From contig MSJH02000625.1 of assembly GCA_001931875.2 (NCBI GenBank), positions 186,001-250,000 on the forward strand: a DNA stretch of 64,000 bases, read 5' to 3'. This document shows, in pieces, positions 56,876-64,000 of the stretch. Numbering within the stretch: position 1 is the stretch's first letter; each line of letters opens with the position of its first letter. The position numbers and the translations under genes are program-made. Below the pieces are notes generated by a model. It saw only the letters and a list, made by a program, of their open reading frames with translations, was not told the origin of the DNA and did not search any database. This DNA comes from Byssochlamys sp. IMV 00236. Taxonomy: Eukaryota > Ascomycota > Eurotiomycetes > Eurotiales > Thermoascaceae.

Positions 56876-57978
56876 ATGTCTATCTCTGCGGATCCCGCAC
56901 CACAACCTCCATACCCACTGCACGAGTCTGTCCGCGATAGACTACACCCAGAATACGTCGCTTTCTACAGTAAATACATCATCAACCAGCAACAAGTCCA
57001 CTTGCAGCCTGTTTCTGCATCCAGAACGAGCGGAATCCTCATCCCGGGGGGAGGTCCAGTCCTCGAAGTCGGAAAGACCGAAGATATCAATATCAAGCGA
57101 CAAGAGACGGAAGGTCCTGATGTTTCAGTCCGAGTGTTCACACCAGAAGGAACGAGGCCCGAGGGAGGCTGGCCTGTCTTCTTATATTTTCACGGAGGTG
57201 GCTGGGTGCTAGGGAATATCGATACCGAAAATACAGTCTGTAGTAATATCTGCGTGAGAGCGAAATGTGTCGTCGTCACTGTTGACTACAGGTTCGTCTT
57301 CCGATAGCACTTATCAATCATACATATGTTCTAGATTATTGAAATGAAATTGACTGACTACAAACCAGACTCGCCCCCGAAGATCCTTTCCCTGCCGCTG
57401 TCCATGATTGCTGGGAAGCCCTCCTCTGGCTCATCTCTCCCGAAACCGCCTCACGTCTATCAATCAACACCAGCAAACTCTCCACCGGCGGTTCCTCCGC
57501 AGGCGGAAACCTCGCAGCGATAATGACACACAAGTCCCTTTCTCGACCTGAGCTCTCCATTAAATTCCAGACTCAAGTCCTCGTTGTCCCTGTCACAGAC
57601 AACACGGCGACAATCGCCAATAACTGGTCCTGGAACGAATTCCAACATACCCCAGCCCTTCCGGCGCCGAAGATGATGTGGTACAGGAAAAATTACCTCC
57701 CCAACGAAGCGGATTGGTGTAACCCAGAAGCAAGTCCGTTGCTTTACGAAGATGATTGGTCAAAGTTACCTCCCGCGACGGTGATTGTGGGAGAATTGGA
57801 TGTATTGAGGGCGGAGGGGGAACAGTATGCGGAGAAGTTGAAGAAGGCAGACGTGCCCGTCGAGCTGCATGTTATGCAGGGTATGCCGCATCCGTTTCTG
57901 GCAATGGATGCGGTGCTGGAGGCAGGAAAGAAGGCGATCACATTGGCGTGTGAGGCAGTGGAGAGGAGTTTTCGTTGA
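56876..57978 (+). CDS. Alpha/beta hydrolase, HSL-type esterase/lipase
   Basis: Exons 56876-57291 and 57369-57978 (77-bp intron) give 341 aa. The oxyanion-hole motif HGGGW and the splice-restored DYRLAPEDPFPAAVHDCWEA are hallmarks of the hormone-sensitive-lipase family. The nucleophile is the second Ser of GGSSAGGNLA (usual GDSAGG, here with Gly-Ser before it). Asp in VGELDVLRAEGE and His in GMPHPFLAMD complete the triad. It should hydrolyse small esters; no signal peptide, so intracellular. Intact gene; substrate unknown. Confidence 0.92.
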
Positions 57979-58108
57979 AATGGAATATCCGTATAGAATA
58001 GATTTGAACCAGGGCTAGTGGGAGGTCGATGTCGGAACATATTTGTGGCATGACTTCGCATATGTTCTCTCTCCTCATAGTGTCCAGACTGTTTGACGTA
58101 TAAACCAG

Positions 58109-59158
58109 TCATAGCAACTGCGACAGGAATCTCTCGTCCAATTCCATAATTCTGGCAGATCGACGATACACAAAACCCCCTTCCAAGCGCGACTCCATGA
58201 CACACCCTACTGCACCTTCTTCATCTTCCAGTGCCTTCGATTTCAACCAGTCTTCTTCATCTTCATACTCCTCGCGGAAGTTGCATAACGCAAAGTCAAT
58301 CATGAAGACTTTATAATCGACAGCCGATTCTTTGCGTACAATAAAGTTCCATGGTTTGACATCCTCGTTAAGTATGCCGCGATCCCCAAGCAGGTTCACA
58401 ATACGAATGGCATCTTCGCAGATCTCTTGCCATGCCTCTTTTGGCGCAAATGAGGCAAGATCACTCAGAGGGACTCCTTCGATATATTGTAAAAGGATCC
58501 CAGGGCAGTCAACATACTCGCTAACTGTAGCGCTCTGCGAATCGTTCCCTGGAATTGTAACACGCCCAAGAAAGCGTGGAATATCTCTTCCTTGAATATC
58601 TTCCAGCTTTTGGTACACTTCATATTCCGCTTCATAGAGCCGCTGCATATAGTCAAAGAGATATGCTTCATCTTGAGCGGCATTCCATGGTTCTTCTTCT
58701 TCTTCTTCTTCTTCTTCTTCTTCTTCTTCTTCTTCTTCTTCTTCTTCTTCTTCTTCTTCTTCTTCTTCTTCGTCCTCGTCGTCCTCAGTGTGTAAACTTC
58801 TAATAAAGTCTGACGCTCTGCCGTCCTGGATAAATTGCTGGTATTCCTGCTCAATTTCCAGAGTCCAAGGCTGAATTCGCTGATCTTCGCGCAGTTCAGT
58901 TGCGAAACGCCGATCGTACAGCTTCAAAATCACTCGCTCCTTTAGATATGGATCATCTGGCATAATAGCCATTACACATGAGAGCGTGAATTTGAAAAGT
59001 TCGACAATTGTGCCTGTTATAAACCGGGGTTCGGTTGAGGACGATGTCGTTAGTTGAAACGTGATTTTGCTGCCCTGAATATAGGGACATCTGTTATCTA
59101 TTAACATGTAGTTGACAAATACATATAGAGTCACTCACTTCAGCTCTCTATGTTCCAT
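58109..59158 (-). CDS. Kinase-like protein with 27-residue poly-Glu tract
   Basis: Exons 59158-59139 and 59090-58109 (48-bp intron) give 333 aa; the first exon MEHREL splices into KCPYIQGSKITFQL. An N-terminal domain (VILKLYDRRFATELRED, with a candidate Lys) is cut by an acidic run containing 27 consecutive Glu, all GAA. The C-terminal half is kinase-like: LLQYIEGVPLSDLASF hinge, GILNEDVKPWNFIV as catalytic loop with Asn in place of the usual His, and VFMIDFALC with DFA in place of DFG. Such proteins are common, poorly known accessory genes in ascomycetes. Possibly an inactive kinase. The repeat should vary between strains. Confidence 0.75.
58691..58771 (+). repeat. (TTC)27 trinucleotide repeat inside coding region
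   Basis: Eighty-one bases of uninterrupted TTC, read on the minus strand as 27 GAA codons (Glu). It is in frame. Confidence 0.97.
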
Positions 59159-59284
59159 TTTGATATTTTGGAGCTTTCTTGTTCTTTGTCGAGACTGGAG
59201 ACTCAATCAGTGTAGGCAGAACGACTGTCGTGGCCGGTCTCCACGTACGACGGGGATGACACAGTGAGAGATGGATAGATCAGA

Positions 59285-59332
59285 GTGGATATATTAGAGG
59301 GTAGATCCATCCAAGAAAAGGAGCAAATCGTA
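59285..59332 (+). repeat. Diverged direct repeat, copy 1
   Basis: About 48 bp beginning GTGGATATATT and containing GGTAGATCCA; clearly alignable, same orientation, to 60900-60944, with a short gap and several substitutions. Confidence 0.75.
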
Positions 59333-59588
59333 TGCTTGTCTCCTGGCGACGATAAGAAATCCCTCGCCCTTGTAAAGTCGTGTATGCGCCAAAAGTTGGG
59401 GCGGTGATGTGTTTGTTACCTAGGAGGAGGTAGTTATCGAATGACAGGTAGCTTACAGTAGTTAGTATTTAACTGTTATAGGTGACTGTGCCCCCTTCGG
59501 TGGCTCCTGCTGGCCGTACCTATACACTGGGACAGGACATCATGTGATATAGGGTATCTATTCCCGCAGCAAACAAATTCAAGTTGGT

Positions 59589-59616
59589 AAACAAATAGGA
59601 ATATCCCTATTTGTTT
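59589..59616. repeat. Inverted repeat, 11-bp arms, 6-bp loop
   Basis: AAACAAATAGG (59589-59599) and CCTATTTGTTT (59606-59616) form a perfect stem around AATATC. Confidence 0.9.
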
Positions 59617-59638
59617 GTTGTATCCCTATTTGTTTGTT
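59602..59638 (+). repeat. 18-bp tandem duplication
   Basis: TATCCCTATTTGTTTGTT occurs at 59602-59619 and again at 59621-59638, one base apart, overlapping the right arm of the inverted repeat. Confidence 0.92.
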
Positions 59639-59668
59639 AAGGAAATAGGATTCACCCAGCCTCTAGTC

Positions 59669-59682
59669 GGTAGGTACCTACC
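59669..59682. repeat. 14-bp perfect palindrome
   Basis: GGTAGGTACCTACC, self-complementary; similar to the 20-bp palindrome at 53071. Confidence 0.9.
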
Positions 59683-60424
59683 TGGTAGTCACCGCTTCCT
59701 TTATCAACTACATAGTTAACTAGATCTAATTTAATAGTCACTCAACAGTTTACCTTATGGACTGCAGTGAAGTAACAAGTTCCTTCAATTGCTGAATTAG
59801 GTACCTACCCGTAGTGACTGTTCTGGAAGGGTCAACTTTCACGCAAATTGATATAAGTTAACTGCAAGTAATGGAAAAGACGCTTATTAAGTGGATTATG
59901 GACATTATTATTTTGACCTGCTTTTATTTCTGGGAATATGACTAAACAACTCCTTTTTGAATGTAGTAATCAGGGCGCTTTTCGAGCTAGCAAGAACTGG
60001 GTCTCTAACGTAGTAAGCAACGTCGCAGAAAGGAAGAGGACTATAATTATGGCTGCCGCCATGGACGGGTTATACTAATAGGCCTTTCAACTTCTATAAT
60101 TGCTACCTGCCATCTTGACGATTTAATACTATAACGGGGCTTAATATTCGATATATTTTTAAATAATTGTTACTGCTCAGAGAAGAATTCTTTTATAGGA
60201 GCAGTTTCCCAATAAAGGGAAAAAAGGAAAACAAACAATTAGTATAATTAACAGAGTAAGAGTCATCTCAGTTGCCCCAAGATCGAAAATAAGCGTCTTT
60301 CCATCCTCACACACCAGATTAAACAACATGTGATATCCATTCTACTTGTGAATCCTATAGCATTCGAAGTTTGACTCAATCATTGAAATATTAGACCTGC
60401 TGGACACAGTCACACATCACAGAA

Positions 60425-60882
60425 ATGACCACGCATAACAAAGTATCTCTTGAGATTAGCTTGATACGACGACGCAAAGAACTGATCAAGATGGTATTTC
60501 TATATCTTTCTGCTTCCCTCTAAATTGTCTTCGTAAACAGCAGTCGCTAACGTATGTCTCACAGGCGAGAGGGAAAGCTAAGAAAATTAAACCCAAAGAC
60601 GAACCTACCTTAGAGGAATACATTGAAAATATCCCAGAAGACGGCATCAGGTTTTATTGGGGCCGAACAGGGGTGCGAAGAAAAGCTCACGGAGATAAGA
60701 AATCCAGTACCGGAGGCGTATTTCAAATCCGGACAATGGAAACGTCGGACTCCCCTCCTCAATATGTTGTTTATGTCCAGCGACACAACAGAGATGTGGT
60801 TGCGAGGTTCTCTATGGGCACGAGCCGGCCAAGTGATAAAGACGTTGTCAGAGAGTTGAAGAAGATAGCCGGAGTGGCTTGA
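60425..60882 (+). CDS. Unknown 128-aa protein
   Basis: Exons 60425-60493 and 60565-60882 (71-bp intron ending CTCACAG) give 128 aa. I do not recognise it. The start MTTHNKVSLEISLIRRRKEL is helical and basic; a Lys-rich link (ARGKAKKIKPK) leads to an acidic patch (EEYIENIPEDGIRFYWGR), then GVRRKAHGDKKSSTGGVFQI and a strand-like VVYVQRHNRDVVARFSMG. There is no signal peptide, membrane helix or Cys cluster. The even codon quality across the splice and the open frame support a real gene. It lies in a repeat-rich region between two diverged direct repeats, so it may be a young or mobile accessory gene. Function unknown. Confidence 0.6.
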
Positions 60883-61518
60883 ATGGTGTCACAAAAGCAG
60901 TGGATACATTGGAAGGTAGATCCAACAAAAGGAAGAAATCGTATAACTATGGTAGTTACTTACCTGGTAGCAAGCATGGTTAGCAGCTTACCTGAGATAA
61001 CATACCAGTAATCCGTCCACTAACTACCCGAGCGAATACATAGGTAGCTACGAATACGAAGCTCGTATTGTATCCCTTCTTCGGTATCGGTTCACCGGAT
61101 AAAATAAAATTGCTGCGTAAAAGGGACGATCGACGCCAATGTTAGCTATAAATAAAAGCAAATAGTGGAGTCGAGTGGATTTATTCTATCTTAGGCAGAC
61201 AACTTTTAAGACTTGGCGTTGATATGTTTCGTTTGCGCTATACTGGATATGGTATAATGTACGAATACGTACCTAATATACGAGAAGTAAGATCTCATGG
61301 CTGGTGTAGGAGAGGGATAGACGAGAGTAAAGACACCTATTTTCATCTCGGAGGCAACTAAAAGGGCTCTTCATTTGTTTATTATAACATTCGTTCGTTT
61401 TCCTTTTTTTTTTTTTTACTCTATTGCGAAACTGCTCCTGTGAAAGAGTTCTTCCCCGAGCAGCGGCGACCATTCATATATCGAGCATCAAGATCCGTTA
61501 TAGCATCAATTCGTCAAG
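60883..61518. other. Intergenic with direct repeat copy 2
   Basis: The repeat copy starts 18 bp after the unknown gene's stop. T-run near 61407. Promoter of the RTA1 gene at the right. No gene seen. Confidence 0.5.
60900..60944 (+). repeat. Diverged direct repeat, copy 2
   Basis: About 45 bp beginning GTGGATACATT and containing GGTAGATCCA, matching 59285-59332 in the same orientation. Confidence 0.75.
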
Positions 61519-62499
61519 ATGGCAGGTAGCGATTATGGAAGTTGGAAAGCCTATCAGTACAATCCGTCCATAGCGGCGGCCGTGATTTTTGTCATCCTCT
61601 TCCTCTCTGCGACGCTGCTTCATACGTTTTATTTATTCCGGACTCGTACCTGGTTCTTCATACCGTTTGTCATCGGTGGTTACTGTGAGTAGCTTAAATG
61701 CTTACGCTCTAAAGACTTGAGCTAATGATATTTTTCCTTCAGTCGAGAGTATCGGATATATCGGTAGAGCCATTTCCTCACAGCAGTCTCCAAACTGGAC
61801 TCTCGGTCCGTACGTAACACAGAGTACGCTCTTGCTGATCGCACCGGCTCTTTTCTCCGCGAGTATATACATGGAATTGGGGCGGATAATAGTCCTAGTC
61901 GGGGGAGAGAGGCACTCCTTGATACGTGTGAGTTGGCTCACAAAGATCTTCGTGTCGGGTGATGTATTATCATTCCTGATGCAGGCGTCAGGTAAGTTTC
62001 ATAAGCATCCTCCACTTGTTGCCAATGGTGAGGCTCGTGATTTAACGAAACTTGAACAATAGGTGCCGGAATTTTAGTTCAAGGAAACCAAGGCACAGGG
62101 AATGGAGTCATTCTGGGCGGTCTCTTTGTGCAAATAATCTTCTTCTGCTTTTTTGTCTGCAGTGCCTTGACGTTCCAACGTCGCCTATCGAAGACACCAA
62201 CAGAACAGTCGGAAGCGGGATACATCCCATGGCGCAAGCATATGAATGCGCTATACGCGGCAAGCGTATTAATTCTAATCCGATCCGTATTTCGTGTTGC
62301 CGAATACGCAGAAGGCAACGACGGTGCTCTCTTGCGAACGGAGGTTTACTTATACGTCTTTGACGCCGTTCTCATGTTCCTGGTGATGCTAACTTTCGCA
62401 GTCATCCACCCGAGCGAGATTAATTGTCTCCTGGGCAGGGGGAGAGTTATGATTGCCAAGGGAGGGTTTTCGATCACGGAGGCGACGGTGTTTGTTTAG
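61519..62499 (+). CDS. RTA1-like membrane protein (lipid-translocating exporter family)
   Basis: Exons 61519-61684, 61743-61991 and 62063-62499 (introns 58 and 71 bp) give 283 aa. The RTA1 pattern is clear: YQYNPSIAAAVIFVILF helix, then FESIGYIGRA after the first splice, LLLIAPALFSASIYMELGRII, KIFVSGDVLSFLMQASGAG across the second splice, RSVFRVAEYAEG and EVYLYVFDAVLMFLVM. Seven membrane helices are expected in the plasma membrane. Yeast relatives (Rsb1, Rta1) confer resistance to sphingoid bases or 7-aminocholesterol. Substrate here unknown. Intact. Confidence 0.93.
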
Positions 62500-62778
62500 A
62501 TTTTTGGCGTGTTGTTCATAAGTTGTATCGGTAGACCTGAAGAGGAAACCTTCCTTGTTTATCCCCGTCTTCGCTATGTATCGCCAAGATATTCCCGTCC
62601 TGGTTCCTCAGACCGAAAGCTGGACAGTTTGTAACATAGCTTTAATGGTTGCGCCATATAGACATATACGGAGGCTGTATTATTTAATCTCCCTTTGTCG
62701 GAGATTTCCTGTATCTGCCTCTGAAGAGCAATGCCAACAAACCAATGTATTTCCGTGTCAATATATTTGACCAGAAAG
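62500..62778. other. Convergent 3' flanks
   Basis: RTA1 and Zn2Cys6 genes end facing each other; no gene seen. Confidence 0.6.
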
Positions 62779-63906
62779 TTAGCAGTCAAAGACTTCTTCC
62801 ATGGCTCGATTGAGGAGAGGTCGGAGGTCGGCATCGAGAGAATCATAAATGACCTTCAGGACTCTGGCCCCCCAGTCTTGTACCAACCAGTTCCCTCTCA
62901 AACGGTGCAGGGCCAAGCAATAATAAGCAAGGATAGTGAGAGAAAATCCTTTATGTTCACGGAGATCATCAATGTATTCCGAGCGAAGTTTGATAGGCCA
63001 CCAAGCCGCAATAGTAAGTCGCCCTGATTCATATCGCGCTAGGTCCAATGCAACACCGGTTCGGTCAATGACTTCTTTATAAGCTTCAAAATCGTAGCCA
63101 GCTCCCCTGGAAGCATTCTGCTCATTGGCATAATGCAGGCTCTTCAACATCGATTTCACGTCCTCTGAGGGATCGATATCTTCGTCTAGTCCTTTCAAAG
63201 TGGGACCAATGTCCTTATCCCGCTCCAACCAGCTATGAGAAGTGCTCAAGATCTCCTGCATACCGCGACACAAGATGATAATGCGATAGAGATCGTCTAT
63301 AAGTGATAACGGATCCGAGGAGTCTGGAGTGATTGGAAACGCAAACGCAAAACCGACCACCAAACTCGAGAACGCGAACATTGCCTTGCCGTTCGAGGGG
63401 TTTATATCTCCCAGCATTTCCCGAAAAAGAGCCAAACCCTGATCTTGCTGTGCGACTGCTGTACTGATGTATGCGGCTTTCTGGGGGCCGCTGCTGGACA
63501 CGGCCAGATGGAGCGCTGACATTGCTAGTATGCCACGCATCAAGAATGGGTGAGATAGGGCTTCTCTTGGGATGGCCTTCTGCCATAGGTAATCGCTTTG
63601 TTCATCTCGTGTCAGACTGCGGTATGCTAAACTGCACCAGTGCATCATTAATTCCAGGTCAACCATGTTGAGGTCAGGAGTCGCTGTCGCGTCCTCATTG
63701 TTGAGCCGCCCAAAGAACTCGAAAGTAGTGTCGCTCGTCGCTTCATATCCTACATTTATGCCGGCCTCCCCAGTCGTCCCAGACTGGGGAGACTCCAGAC
63801 TCTGACTAGAATCGCCATTTCTCCAGAGAATCGGAGTGGCTGCGCCGTATTCACATTCTGTGTGGCGTTTAACGCAATTCATGCATTGTGGACGCTGCTC
63901 ATCGCA
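62779..63906 (-). CDS. Zn2Cys6 transcription factor (5' end beyond window)
   Basis: The visible exon, 63906-62779, encodes 375 C-terminal residues and opens at an acceptor (CAATTAG) with CDEQRPQCMNCVKRHTEC, the last four Cys of a Zn2Cys6 cluster. An upstream exon past the window end must supply the first two Cys; the intron covers at least 94 bp here. After the cluster come a short linker and a compact regulatory region (LMMHWCSLAYRSLTRDEQSD, HPFLMRGILAMSALHLAVSS), typical of the small C6 regulators related to sterol-uptake-control proteins (Upc2-like). Nuclear; target unknown. It faces the RTA1 gene tail-to-tail, a pairing of interest because RTA1 proteins respond to lipid stress. Confidence 0.85.
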   Translation of the reverse strand, partial: CDEQRPQCMNCVKRHTECEYGAATPILWRNGDSSQSLESPQSGTTGEAGINVGYEATSDTTFEFFGRLNNEDATATPDLNMVDLELMMHWCSLAYRSLTRDEQSDYLWQKAIPREALSHPFLMRGILAMSALHLAVSSSGPQKAAYISTAVAQQDQGLALFREMLGDINPSNGKAMFAFSSLVVGFAFAFPITPDSSDPLSLIDDLYRIIILCRGMQEILSTSHSWLERDKDIGPTLKGLDEDIDPSEDVKSMLKSLHYANEQNASRGAGYDFEAYKEVIDRTGVALDLARYESGRLTIAAWWPIKLRSEYIDDLREHKGFSLTILAYYCLALHRLRGNWLVQDWGARVLKVIYDSLDADLRPLLNRAMEEVFDC

Positions 63907-64000
63907 CTAATTGTTGGATGTAAGTATTCGGACTAATATTCCTTGAGTAGACCGCTAGAAGAAGATTTATAGTGGAATATAGCTTTTTCCGCGCCCGCAA

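Larger units (their letters stand above)
59159..60424. other. Repeat- and palindrome-rich AT-rich intergenic region
   Basis: Contains an 11-bp inverted repeat, an 18-bp tandem duplication, TAGGTACCTA palindromes and one copy of a direct repeat shared with 60900. A 46-codon frame (59938-60078, plus; RASKNWVSNVVSNVAERKRT) may be a decayed element but matches nothing I know. Confidence 0.5.

Noticed and set aside
58465..58854. Poly-Lys or poly-Leu frames over the TTC repeat
   Set aside because: Out-of-frame readings of the same trinucleotide repeat; the poly-Glu frame is the one embedded in a kinase-like domain.
59938..60078. 46-codon frame that could be a transposase tail
   Set aside because: Too short, no DDE or other signature, and no terminal repeats at the expected distance.

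Overview
This window looks like nuclear DNA of a filamentous ascomycete, most likely Aspergillus/Penicillium-like (Eurotiales). Genes are split by many short GT-AG introns (about 48-137 bp) with CTAAC/CTGAC-type branch sites. Gene content fits: an amadoriase, an RTA1-type protein, a PTR2 transporter, fungal Zn2Cys6, C2H2 and bZIP regulators and fungal F-box proteins. There are no bacterial-style operons. All exon structures were read by eye from reading frames, splice consensus and remembered protein families; no alignment was run.

Layout. 1-3.1 kb: 3' part of a GH2 beta-mannosidase gene, then an HSP20-type small heat-shock protein. 3.5-10.7 kb, minus strand: a Zn2Cys6 regulator, a small DUF4267-type membrane protein and an intact cytochrome P450. 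12.9-14.2 kb: a rearrangement scar, where the 5' part of a serine carboxypeptidase gene abuts the 5' part of an oligopeptide transporter gene, converging at one point. 14.9-26 kb: a peroxisomal amadoriase, a PTR2 peptide transporter, a mitochondrial-type acyl-CoA synthetase and a BTB protein. 27.5-28.0 kb: a broken P450 relic. 28.9-31.5 kb: a BolA protein and a plasma-membrane syntaxin (Sso type). 34-47 kb: a HAD hydrolase, a fungal regulator with no visible DNA-binding domain, nicotinate phosphoribosyltransferase, a bZIP factor, a secreted lactonase-like protein, the U2AF small subunit and a small membrane protein. 48.9-64 kb, more accessory: two F-box proteins, two kinase-like proteins (one with 27 uninterrupted Glu codons), a C2H2/fungal-domain regulator, RidA, an HSL-type esterase, an unknown 128-aa protein among palindromes and direct repeats, an RTA1 protein and a Zn2Cys6 regulator cut by the window end.

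The genes are mostly independent housekeeping and accessory functions. I do not see a complete secondary-metabolite cluster. The best leads are the carboxypeptidase/transporter junction, the decayed P450, the pure GAA-repeat kinase-like gene, the regulator without a DNA-binding domain, the bZIP with an altered basic region, and the palindrome- and repeat-rich 59-61 kb stretch. No CRISPR array, rRNA or convincing tRNA was found. A 20-base N gap lies at 28814-28833.
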